In this document: positions 48,335 through 56,468 of the stretch, piece by piece
How positions within the stretch are numbered: the stretch's first letter is position 1
Layout: each line of letters begins with the position of its first letter
From: an uncultured Pseudomonadales bacterium
Lineage (GTDB): Bacteria > Pseudomonadota > Gammaproteobacteria > Pseudomonadales > Pseudohongiellaceae
Reading direction: 5' to 3'
DNA: 64,000 nt
Assembly: GCA_947259995.1 (NCBI GenBank)
Contig: CAMYOK010000006.1
Span: forward strand, 248,001 to 312,000
The notes under the pieces: generated by a model
Databases searched by the model: none
Told to the model about the DNA's origin: nothing
The model's input: only the letters and a program-made list of their open reading frames with translations
Position numbers and translations under genes: made by a program

Positions 48335-50659
48335 ATGCCAAATAAAATTGAGGTTCTCTATATTTATGACGAGTTAAAATGCATCTCTAGCACCAATGGC
48401 TCTGTAGGATCAGAGAAGTTCGAATTCATCGGCGTAGCTGATTTCCCCACCTTAGTAAGCACACTATCCCACCTTCATCCCGATATTATTCTAGTAAGCA
48501 GCGACACTACGCTTGCCGACTTTGCTCACTTAGATGCAGTTATAAGAGACTCGCCCGCCTCTGCAGGCATGAACGTGGTTCTACTCGATCGAGTAGCACA
48601 TCAGCAAACGAACGAGGCACTGTACCGAAATCATTATTTCCACATACCAACTCCCTCAAACACCAATGAACTGTTCGCCTTTCTCCAAGACTACTTGGAG
48701 CTGGCAAGTGTTCGAGAGCTTGCGCTAGACAACACACTGACACTTGCCGAAACGCTCGCCTATTATGAAAAGGAACTACATCGAGAAAAAATCACGCAGC
48801 GCAGTTTAGCTCGACAGTTATGGACAGAGCGCGAAAGACTTTCGGTCTCCCAAACTGTGGCAAAAACAGGCAGCTGGGAAACTGAAATCCCCTCACTCAT
48901 AACCACGTGGACTGAAGAGACTCACCGCATCTTTGGTACCGACCCAGTTTCTTTTCAAGCGACACACCTCAAATTTTTGCAGTTCGTGCACCCCGATGAC
49001 CGTGCACATGTCAACGCTGCATTTGAAAACTCCCTCAACGATACAGAGACGCATTCGATTGTGCACCGCGTGGTCCGTGGGGACGGCAGTCAACTTATAG
49101 TGGAGGAGCGCTGGAGCAGTATAAGAGATAAAAATAAACAAATTGTTCGGGTCGTAGGGGCCTGTCGAGATATTACAGAGCAACGCTTAGCAGAGGACGA
49201 CCGCGATCGCCTGTTTCGTCTCTCTGGGGATCTACTATCGATCGGTACCTTTGCGGGCAAATTAACGCAGGTGAACCCGGCGTGGACTAAAATTCTTGGG
49301 TGGGAGAAAGAACAACTAGAAAACACCTCCGTTCTAGATTTTATTCATATCGATGACCGAGAGGAGACTATACGAGCCGCACAAACCTTGCTGAAAGGCG
49401 AAAGCCTCACACATTTTGAGAATAGGTATTACTGCGCCGACGGCTCTATTCGCTGGTTTAGCTGGAATAGCTATGCTCTGTTGGACTCTCAACAAATTTT
49501 CTCCACTGGCCGCGATATTACTGACAGAAAAATTTCGGAACAAGAGCTACAAAGGCTCGATGAGCGCCTACAGCTAATGTTAACGTCGGTAAACATGGGG
49601 TATTGGGATCAGGATGTCGAAAGCAATCAATTTTGGCGATCTAAGTCTTATGCTCATTGCTTTGGCTACCAGGAACTGCCTGCGGGCTGGAACTACAACA
49701 CGTTTCTAGAGCATGTCCATCCTGATGACCGTGCTTATGTCGATCATTATTTTCACACGGTCGCAAAGACATCGCACACAGCTTTTCAATTGGAGTTTCG
49801 TATTATTTGGCCAGACCAGAGCATTCACTGGCTCTACGCCATGGGCCGAGCTATCCGGGCGCCAGACAATAATTTGATTAAAGTAGCGGGCATTATGCTC
49901 GATATCAGCGACCGCAAACAGCTTGAAGAACAACTCAGCCAAGCGCAACGCCTAGATTCGATGGGGCAACTCACCGGTGGCATTTCTCACGATTTCAATA
50001 ATTTGTTAACCGTGATAGTTGGCAATGCCGAAATGCTCAATGAAGAACTGGCGGAGAACCTTGAACTGCAACCGCTTGCAGAAATGATCCTAGGGGCGGC
50101 AGATCGTGGCAGTGAATTAGTAAAGCACATGCTAACGTTTTCCAGTAAACAAAACCTAGAGCCGAAAACACTCAATATCAATGAATTGCTTGATACTGCA
50201 ATTCCCCTGCTTAAACGTACTCTCGGCGAGCACATCGAAATTGAATTACGTTTAAGTGACAATATTAAAATGTGCCGGATCGATCCAACAGAGCTTGAAA
50301 GCGCAATCTTGAACCTCTGTATTAATGCCAGAGATGCTATGTCTCAACATGGCCGTTTAACTATTGAAACTGCGACCCAAACACTGGGAGTTAGCTCCTT
50401 GGTAGGGCAAACAGATATCGAAAGTGGTGACTATGTTCGAATAAGCGTCGCGGATGAAGGGATTGGAATGAGCAATGAGGTGCTAGCGCATATTTTCGAA
50501 CCCTTTTACACCACTAAGTCGCACGGTACCGGCTTAGGCTTGGCCATGGTGTATGGCTTCATTAAACAATCAGGAGGGTATGTGCAAGTGAACTCAGTTC
50601 CCGAAAATGGCACACGCATAGATTTGTTTTTACCGGCTGTCTCTGACACTGCAAACTAA
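48335..50659 (+). CDS. PAS histidine kinase with N-terminal pseudo-receiver-like domain
   Basis: Soluble kinase of 774 residues without a C-terminal receiver. The first ~125 residues fold-read like a receiver (VLYIYDEL, HPDIILVSSD, MNVVLLD), but the phosphoacceptor position after the third strand is Ser and the N-terminal acidic pair is incomplete. A coiled coil (about 130-170) leads to three PAS domains (about 175-285, 290-400, 410-530), the HisKA helix with His552 in ISHDFNNLL, and an HATPase domain with LCINARDAM, DEGIGM and GLGLAMVYG. It resembles the kinase core of the protein encoded at 42711, so the two are probably paralogues. It is expected to pass phosphate to a separate receiver; the REC-EAL proteins nearby are candidates. 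Confidence 0.9.
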   Translation: MPNKIEVLYIYDELKCISSTNGSVGSEKFEFIGVADFPTLVSTLSHLHPDIILVSSDTTLADFAHLDAVIRDSPASAGMNVVLLDRVAHQQTNEALYRNHYFHIPTPSNTNELFAFLQDYLELASVRELALDNTLTLAETLAYYEKELHREKITQRSLARQLWTERERLSVSQTVAKTGSWETEIPSLITTWTEETHRIFGTDPVSFQATHLKFLQFVHPDDRAHVNAAFENSLNDTETHSIVHRVVRGDGSQLIVEERWSSIRDKNKQIVRVVGACRDITEQRLAEDDRDRLFRLSGDLLSIGTFAGKLTQVNPAWTKILGWEKEQLENTSVLDFIHIDDREETIRAAQTLLKGESLTHFENRYYCADGSIRWFSWNSYALLDSQQIFSTGRDITDRKISEQELQRLDERLQLMLTSVNMGYWDQDVESNQFWRSKSYAHCFGYQELPAGWNYNTFLEHVHPDDRAYVDHYFHTVAKTSHTAFQLEFRIIWPDQSIHWLYAMGRAIRAPDNNLIKVAGIMLDISDRKQLEEQLSQAQRLDSMGQLTGGISHDFNNLLTVIVGNAEMLNEELAENLELQPLAEMILGAADRGSELVKHMLTFSSKQNLEPKTLNINELLDTAIPLLKRTLGEHIEIELRLSDNIKMCRIDPTELESAILNLCINARDAMSQHGRLTIETATQTLGVSSLVGQTDIESGDYVRISVADEGIGMSNEVLAHIFEPFYTTKSHGTGLGLAMVYGFIKQSGGYVQVNSVPENGTRIDLFLPAVSDTAN

Positions 50660-50692
50660 GCTCGGCCATATTATGGCTGCAAGCCCAGCCGC

Positions 50693-51877
50693 TTATTCGC
50701 CAGAGAACGCCACACGATTACGCCCGGCTTTTTTGGCGGCATACATAGCTTGGTCGGCGCGCTTGAGCAAGCTATCGCGTTCGCTATTCTTATCGATATA
50801 AAGCGCCACACCAATGCTACAGCTAAATTTAAACTCGTGGGGCTCATTATAATTTTGTTCATTGCCAAACGGCAGGAATGCCAAAGGCCGCGCAATCTCA
50901 TTGAGAATGCGATTTGCCACCACCGCTGCTTTCGAGCGTGCCTCTTGCGCCTCCAAACCTAAATCCGTGACTAACACCACGAACTCATCCCCGCCTAGGC
51001 GGACTACTACGTCGTCAGCCTTAACACTTTCTTTGATTCGAAATGCCACCTCTTTAAGGAGTTGGTCTCCATAGCCATGCCCATAACGGTCATTGAGTGG
51101 CTTAAAGTGATCGAGGTCGAGCATCAGTACCGCACCAATCTCCCCTCCTTTGCTGTGGGCATTTAATGCGACTCCTAACTCCATCTCCAACAAACGGCGA
51201 TTCCCCAGTTGCGTCAAAGGGTCTTTCAAGGCTAACTCAAGGTTGGCTTGCTCGGCGCGTTCTTTGAAAATCACCACAAGGCCAAAGGCAAACATGATCA
51301 GAACCACCATGGCTCCAACGGACACCACCATCGGGACGATCGCTAAACCGGACATGGTGGATATCGCCGTGGAGCCAAAGATCGCTACACCACCGCGGAA
51401 AATAAACATCGCCACGCTCAATAGCGTCGCCGCTAAAAGTATCCACTTGCCGCGGCCGCTGCGCTCTTTGAACCCCCGCAACACCACCCACAATAACACC
51501 GCAGCCTGAAGCGCAGAGACCACACTGCCTATAGCCACGCGCACATCGAAATTAGCAATAAACAGCCAATAGCTAACGAAAATGGCCGCGACAGGGGACC
51601 ATATGATGGCGGGATGGATTAGTTTCTCATTGAATCGGGTGATGCCCTCGATATAGAGCCCAATCATGGACGCTATTAAGGTATTGGCAATGACAATTGA
51701 AATAAAATCAGGAATATAGCCACGAGCAGCCACAAGGATATAGGAGACCGAATGGATGCCAAACGCAGCAGCCCAAAGGAGCAATAAACGATTGCGACCA
51801 TAGGCTACAAATAGCACACACATTGAAAGCGAGAAGCTTACCGCAATATTGGCGATGAAAAGTTGTATATCTGTCAC
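50693..51877 (-). CDS. Membrane-anchored diguanylate cyclase
   Basis: Predicted c-di-GMP synthase of 394 residues. Six or seven N-terminal hydrophobic helices (about 5-205) form a sensor region, followed by a GGDEF domain with substrate motif LMLDLDHFKPLNDRYGH and intact GGDEF at 295-299. The RxxD inhibitory site position reads KADD (286-289), so the arginine is replaced by lysine and feedback inhibition may be weak. It is paralogous to the next upstream gene (52025-53224): the membrane regions and the linker MFAFGLVVIFKERAEQ align closely. It ends 33 bases from the convergent histidine kinase gene. Confidence 0.92.
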   Translation of the reverse strand: MTDIQLFIANIAVSFSLSMCVLFVAYGRNRLLLLWAAAFGIHSVSYILVAARGYIPDFISIVIANTLIASMIGLYIEGITRFNEKLIHPAIIWSPVAAIFVSYWLFIANFDVRVAIGSVVSALQAAVLLWVVLRGFKERSGRGKWILLAATLLSVAMFIFRGGVAIFGSTAISTMSGLAIVPMVVSVGAMVVLIMFAFGLVVIFKERAEQANLELALKDPLTQLGNRRLLEMELGVALNAHSKGGEIGAVLMLDLDHFKPLNDRYGHGYGDQLLKEVAFRIKESVKADDVVVRLGGDEFVVLVTDLGLEAQEARSKAAVVANRILNEIARPLAFLPFGNEQNYNEPHEFKFSCSIGVALYIDKNSERDSLLKRADQAMYAAKKAGRNRVAFSGE

Positions 51878-52024
51878 TTAAATCACGATCGCTGCGCTCC
51901 TGCAACGATACTCCCCTGCTATTGTTTTCGTCTTATGGAGTATATAAGAACTTGCCCTTATGCGTGGCAATATTCTTACAAAGTTTCAGTTCAAACTGGG
52001 CCGCAGACACCGCCAAGGCTTTGT

Positions 52025-53224
52025 TCAGCGCTCTTGTACTTGGGTTTCATCGAAGGTGACACGGTTACGGCCGTCATCCTTAGATTGATACATGGCCTTA
52101 TCGGCTTTCTCGAGTAGCTGCGCCGGGCTCAATTTAGCAGAATCAAAGAAGACCCCGCCTATGCTACAACTGCCCTTATACGTCACCGCTGGTGTATCAA
52201 ACTCCCCATACAGCGATAGTAAATTATAGGGCTGTGCTAACTCTAACAGCACACGGTTTGCTACGATTGCCGCGTTTTCGTGGGCAGTACGGAGATCCGT
52301 TGCTAAGGATGGCAGCAACAACACAAACTCATCCCCGCCCAAGCGCACTACCGCATCCTTGGCTTTGACGCTCTCTTTGAGCCTGTAGGCAACCTCAACC
52401 AATACTTGATCGCCAATTGAGTGGCCGTAGGTGTCATTGAGCGTTTTGAAACAGTCTAGGTCCAATAACAGCACGGCGCCAAACTCATGAGTCTTGGCAC
52501 TTTTGCGCATAGCTACATGGAGCTGCTCCTCTAGGACTCGGCGGTTGCCCAATTGCGTCAAAGGGTCGTGCATCGCCAAACGAAAATGTTCTTGCTCGGC
52601 ACGTTCTTTGAACATCACCAAAAGCCCAAAGGCAAACATAATCAACCCGACGATCGAGCCTATGAAGGTAATCGACTGCACAGGATTATTGTTGGTGATA
52701 GACAGAATCAGGCTATTGCCAGTCAGTGAGAACATCGCGCGGCACACAAACATGGCCGTGGTGATGACTGCCGCCGTGATAATGATCCATTTGCCACGGC
52801 CTTCTTTTTCGGCGAAGTCGCTGGCGATTCGCCATACCAAAAACGCAGTTTGATAGCTTGATAGCCCCGCGCCGATAACCACGCGCATATCGAAATCGTG
52901 ATTGAAATACCAGAAAGAGACAACTGTAAACGGTACCGGCCACCATATAAGGCGCCGAGGTGGTCGTATCTCTTCGAAGCGGTACATGCCTTCGGTAAAT
53001 AGCGCCAACATCGAGGCTAACAGCGCATTAGCGACTAAGACCGAGTAGAAATCTGGAATGGCACCGCGAAAGCTGAGCAACACATAACTTAAGCCATGAA
53101 TGGCAAATGCGACCGCCCACAATAGTAACTGCCTATCTTTGGCGTAAGCCACTACCAAAACGCACCAAGATAGTGCGAAGCCGACGGCTGTATTGACTAG
53201 GAAAAGCAGTTGGAGCTCAGACAA
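52025..53224 (-). CDS. Membrane-anchored diguanylate cyclase, paralogue of the next gene
   Basis: Predicted c-di-GMP synthase of 399 residues with the same architecture as the protein encoded at 50693: six or seven hydrophobic helices (about 5-205), the linker MFAFGLLVMFKERAEQ, and a GGDEF domain with LLLDLDCFKTLNDTYGH and intact GGDEF. The inhibitory-site position reads KAKD instead of RxxD. The strong similarity of the membrane parts points to a tandem duplication with divergence mainly in the periplasmic or loop residues. The two genes are co-directional with 147 bases between them, so each may have its own promoter. Confidence 0.92.
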   Translation of the reverse strand: MSELQLLFLVNTAVGFALSWCVLVVAYAKDRQLLLWAVAFAIHGLSYVLLSFRGAIPDFYSVLVANALLASMLALFTEGMYRFEEIRPPRRLIWWPVPFTVVSFWYFNHDFDMRVVIGAGLSSYQTAFLVWRIASDFAEKEGRGKWIIITAAVITTAMFVCRAMFSLTGNSLILSITNNNPVQSITFIGSIVGLIMFAFGLLVMFKERAEQEHFRLAMHDPLTQLGNRRVLEEQLHVAMRKSAKTHEFGAVLLLDLDCFKTLNDTYGHSIGDQVLVEVAYRLKESVKAKDAVVRLGGDEFVLLLPSLATDLRTAHENAAIVANRVLLELAQPYNLLSLYGEFDTPAVTYKGSCSIGGVFFDSAKLSPAQLLEKADKAMYQSKDDGRNRVTFDETQVQER

Positions 53225-53319
53225 TCGACTACACCTGTGACACTTTTGTAGGAAAATCCCGTCATCTTAGCATGAGAATTAATTTAAGACGATCGTCCGT
53301 TCTCCCAAAAGCACAGGTT

Positions 53320-53356
53320 AAAGAAATAGATGCCGCATCCCTACGGCATCTATATC
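53320..53356 (-). terminator. Rho-independent terminator of the secreted unknown protein gene
   Basis: Perfect 10-base arms (53326-53335 and 53344-53353) enclose an 8-base loop. Read on the minus strand the stem is followed by TTCTTT. It lies about 20 bases after the stop of the gene at 53372. Confidence 0.75.
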
Positions 53357-53371
53357 TGAAAACCATCAAAA

Positions 53372-53869
53372 TCAATCTAGATCGAAATCGATGCTATCGC
53401 CGTTCACCAAAACGACATAATTGCCGCTAGGTAAACCCTTCACATCCAATGGGATCTCTAAATCGAATGGCTGAATGACTTGGGCACATGCCACCAAGGT
53501 TTGCAGCGGTGTCTCCCCTACTACCACGTAAAACGTATTGTCTTTACGTGTAACTGCTGTTTGCAAATCGATACAGGGGTTTGCCATTTCGCCAGACACC
53601 CCAACCTCAACTTGCACCGGGTCTGTCTCTATCACCGCCACAGATATCTCGGTGATATTGGCAAGTGACTTCTCTACCGCATCAATCACCTTGAACTCCC
53701 CGTTAGGGGTAGCCGCCAAGCGAATATCTCGATAGTAGCGAGTCGTCTCACCTTCCAACACAATAGCATCACCGATTGTTAATACATTGTCGGAATATAA
53801 TGCAGGCGCCGCGTTGACACTCACAATTTCGACCACATTAACAAGTAATGCAATGATCCAATTTCTCAT
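53372..53869 (-). CDS. Secreted acidic protein of unknown function (165 aa)
   Basis: I do not recognise a family. A signal peptide is likely: basic start MRNW, a hydrophobic run (about 4-18) and a small-residue cleavage site near NAAPA (about 20). The mature part is acidic and beta-rich, with three cysteines or so (two in MANPCID and TLVACAQ) that could form a disulfide, and repeated short beta segments ending in GNYVVLVNGDSIDFDLD. It reads like a small periplasmic or surface beta-sandwich. It is a single-gene unit with its own terminator, between a diguanylate cyclase and the RstB-like kinase gene, both on the same strand. No function is proposed. Confidence 0.7.
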   Translation of the reverse strand: MRNWIIALLVNVVEIVSVNAAPALYSDNVLTIGDAIVLEGETTRYYRDIRLAATPNGEFKVIDAVEKSLANITEISVAVIETDPVQVEVGVSGEMANPCIDLQTAVTRKDNTFYVVVGETPLQTLVACAQVIQPFDLEIPLDVKGLPSGNYVVLVNGDSIDFDLD

Positions 53870-53987
53870 TTCTAACTCCTAAAGAACTAATTTGAACTAA
53901 TGACTTACCAAACTTGTGCTTGGTAGTGAGGCTATTGTGTAGAGGAGTTAATATTAAAGCTGTGGAGAACTTGTATTGAAAATGTGA

Positions 53988-55307
53988 CTAATTGTACGGC
54001 CAACTCAGGACAAAACAGACACCTTTCGTTTGTGGGTTTAGCACTCGAATATCGCCATCGTGGCGCTCTAATATTCTTCTCGCGATTGCTAAACCCAAGC
54101 CATAACCACCCGAATTTTTATCGCGGCTAGAATCTAATCTTGCAAAGGGCTCGAAAATACTTTGGTGATATTGCATTGGGATTCCGGGGCCATCGTCACA
54201 AATTTTAATTGCCACGGTTTTCTCATCAATCACATAGCTAACCCTCACTTCACTTGTCGCGTAGCGAAGGCAGTTGCGCAAAATATTATGCATGGCTCTG
54301 GCCATTAGCTCAGAGTTGCACAACACTTTTCGCTCTGCTGCATCGCCTTTGTCATCAAAGAACACCTGTGGTGTGACATCGTTATAATCGGCTAATTGCT
54401 TTATAAGCCAAGCCCTGATGGGAATATCGCTACGATGTAATTGTAGATTCTCCACACTCAATTTTGCATAGCTGAGCATCTCATCGATCAAAGCTTCTAA
54501 CTCTTGCACGTCGCCTTTCATCTTGGCTAGGTATTGGGCACTTTTCTCTGCGTCCTTGGACTTGCCAATCATCTCAAGACTGAACTTGAACCGTGCCAGC
54601 GGCGTGCGCAGCTCATGAGCCACCGCATTGCTAAGGTCGCGATGCGCGGTGATGAGGTATTGAATACGTTCTGCCATGCGATTGAAAGATTGCGCCACAG
54701 GCAAAATACTGGAGTTCTCTGAAACCTCAACCCGGCTCGAAAAATCCTCACGGCCAAACTGACTCGCTGCTATGCGCAGCGCGCTAAGGTCACGATAAAA
54801 GGGCCGAATCCAAAGCAATAATAACAAGGCGACTAAGATGTAATAGCTGACAATGATTAGGTTTTCTACCCACCGCAATGAGCCTGGTTCATTCTCAATA
54901 GGACCAATCGCCAAAACCTTCGCAGTCCCCCCCAGTAGTTTTAAAAGCGTGCTATGTGACTGCGAGTCAACAAAGGGAACTATTGCTCCCGACCTAAGAG
55001 CATCGAGTACTTCGGTTTGCCCTTGTAGATCTTCTTCCGCAAAAATTTGCACTGGCAATTCCAATGCGTCCTGTATCTTGCTTTGCATAATGGAGAAGCG
55101 ACTATCGACGGAGGCCGGCGATTCGCCATCCTCTAGCAGCACTGTCTCTATTAAAGAAAAATACTGCATATAGCGCTGTGTATGATCTTGCGATTGCTTG
55201 GGAAGTACCCATAGCAATACGCTATCTAGCACTAGTCCAATAAAAAGGATACCTGCCGCAATCAATATGTAGGAGCGCAATAAAAGAAAAGGTCGCGGCG
55301 ATGCCAT
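53988..55307 (-). CDS. rstB: RstB-like sensor histidine kinase
   Basis: Membrane sensor kinase of 439 residues. TM1 (11-34), a periplasmic domain (about 35-149), TM2 (150-168), HAMP (about 170-220), phospho-acceptor His231 in AVAHELRTPLARF, and a catalytic domain with NILRNCLRY, DDGPGIP and GGYGLGLAIARR. The strings WIRPFYRDLSALR and FEPFARLDSSRDKNSGGYGLGLAIA are close to E. coli RstB. The ATG at 55307 was chosen because GGGAGT precedes it; the frame reaches 55334 inside the regulator gene. It starts 4 bases after the regulator stop. In other gammaproteobacteria this kinase family sits with a MipA/OmpV and a DUF3019 gene, as here. Confidence 0.9.
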   Translation of the reverse strand: MASPRPFLLLRSYILIAAGILFIGLVLDSVLLWVLPKQSQDHTQRYMQYFSLIETVLLEDGESPASVDSRFSIMQSKIQDALELPVQIFAEEDLQGQTEVLDALRSGAIVPFVDSQSHSTLLKLLGGTAKVLAIGPIENEPGSLRWVENLIIVSYYILVALLLLLWIRPFYRDLSALRIAASQFGREDFSSRVEVSENSSILPVAQSFNRMAERIQYLITAHRDLSNAVAHELRTPLARFKFSLEMIGKSKDAEKSAQYLAKMKGDVQELEALIDEMLSYAKLSVENLQLHRSDIPIRAWLIKQLADYNDVTPQVFFDDKGDAAERKVLCNSELMARAMHNILRNCLRYATSEVRVSYVIDEKTVAIKICDDGPGIPMQYHQSIFEPFARLDSSRDKNSGGYGLGLAIARRILERHDGDIRVLNPQTKGVCFVLSWPYN

Positions 55308-55311
55308 GGTG

Positions 55312-56010
55312 CTACTCCCACGCATTCGTAACAAATAAATATCCCTTTCCCCATATCGTCCTTATTCGATATGGCTGATCAGTATTGTCTTGTAATTTTT
55401 TGCGCAAACGCGAGATCCGCACATCGACACTTCGATCCAAGCCATCGTATTCGATGCCGCGAATATTATTGTAGATTTCATCTCGGCTAAGGACATTACC
55501 CGCGTTTCGTGCCAGAACACTGAGCAGTTCAAACTCTTGGGTTGTCAGGTCGATCTCATGGCCATTTAAATGCACTTGATGCGATCGCAAATTAATGCGC
55601 AGCGCCCCAAAGCTTAAAACATCGACTTGCTTTGTGGGCTGTGCAGCCTGGCTGCGCCGCAGCAATGCTCGCAACCGTGCTAATAGAACAGGTGGCTCTA
55701 TTGGCTTAGTAACAAAATCATCGGCCCCTAACTCGAGCCCCATAACATGATCGATATCGCTGCTTTTGGCCGTCAAAATAAGAATGGGGCCGGTGTAAGA
55801 CTGACGCAACTGCGTGCACACTTGTAAGCCCCCCACCCCTGGGAGCATAAGGTCGAGCACAACGATATCAACCTCTTCGGCTTTGAACGAGGCAAGCGCT
55901 TTGTCTCCACGGTGCTGCACCGTTACTGCGAAATCTTCGTGCAGGAGATAGTCTTGTACTAGGCTCGCCAAACGCTCATCGTCTTCGATCAATAGCAATC
56001 GAGTAGGCAT
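55312..56010 (-). CDS. rstA: RstA-like OmpR-family response regulator
   Basis: Two-domain regulator of 232 residues: receiver with acidic pair Glu9-Asp10-Asp11, phosphoacceptor Asp53 and Lys102, then a winged-helix DNA-binding domain (LTTQEFELLSVLARNAGNVLSRDEI, DVRISRLRKKL, IRTIWGKGYLF). The start ATG at 56010 overlaps the upstream DUF3019 stop by one base (TGATG), so translation is probably coupled. RstA-like proteins bind TACA-N6-TACA boxes; one such site lies upstream of the operon's first gene (57506-57519), suggesting autoregulation. Confidence 0.92.
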   Translation of the reverse strand: MPTRLLLIEDDERLASLVQDYLLHEDFAVTVQHRGDKALASFKAEEVDIVVLDLMLPGVGGLQVCTQLRQSYTGPILILTAKSSDIDHVMGLELGADDFVTKPIEPPVLLARLRALLRRSQAAQPTKQVDVLSFGALRINLRSHQVHLNGHEIDLTTQEFELLSVLARNAGNVLSRDEIYNNIRGIEYDGLDRSVDVRISRLRKKLQDNTDQPYRIRTIWGKGYLFVTNAWE

Positions 56011-56462
56011 CACAAAATACTCCATGCATGTCGGCGGCGCGCTCTGGTATCTCGCAAGTCACGTTTGATAATCGGAATCTGTTCCTCTATCAACAAGCTG
56101 TCGCTGCTGGACTCTCGTAGCTGCACCAGCGTTGTATTGCCGCGCTCGATCGGTATCGCAAACTCACCGCTGCGCTGGGCCTGCCAACAACGCAGCGGCG
56201 CGGCATCACCGACTAACTGCACGCACACATCTGAGGCTAGCGGTGCTGACCATGTTACCGAGAACTGCATCGTACAAAGCGCTTCACCCGGCCTCAGCAC
56301 ACATAACCTTGGGCGCACAAACATTTCGAACCCTTCAGGGGAGATCGCGGCGTCCACGACCGACATTGGCAACAGCAAAATCAGCGCCATAGGAAAAGCC
56401 ACAGACTTTTGCACCGTGTCTCTATAAGAACTCTTGGGTTTTTTCTCTACCATTGCCACCAC
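56010..56462 (-). CDS. DUF3019 family exported protein
   Basis: Protein of 150 residues. An N-terminal hydrophobic stretch (about 22-39, FPMALILLLPMSVVDA) works as a signal peptide or anchor. The mature part has RPRLCVLRPGEALCTMQFSVTW and CVQLVGDAAPLRCW, with four cysteines that may form two disulfides, the pattern of DUF3019. It may start at the GTG at 56462 or the ATG at 56453; neither has a clear ribosome binding site. It lies 6 bases after mipA and overlaps the rstA-like start by one base. The steady company of DUF3019 with MipA/OmpV and this two-component system suggests a common envelope response; its molecular role is unknown. Confidence 0.75.
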   Translation of the reverse strand: MVAMVEKKPKSSYRDTVQKSVAFPMALILLLPMSVVDAAISPEGFEMFVRPRLCVLRPGEALCTMQFSVTWSAPLASDVCVQLVGDAAPLRCWQAQRSGEFAIPIERGNTTLVQLRESSSDSLLIEEQIPIIKRDLRDTRARRRHAWSIL

Positions 56463-56468
56463 AAAGTT

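Noticed and set aside
53882..53940. Terminator hairpin TACCAA/TTGGTA after the RstB-like gene
   Set aside because: Six-base stem without a following T-run on the minus strand; too weak to list.
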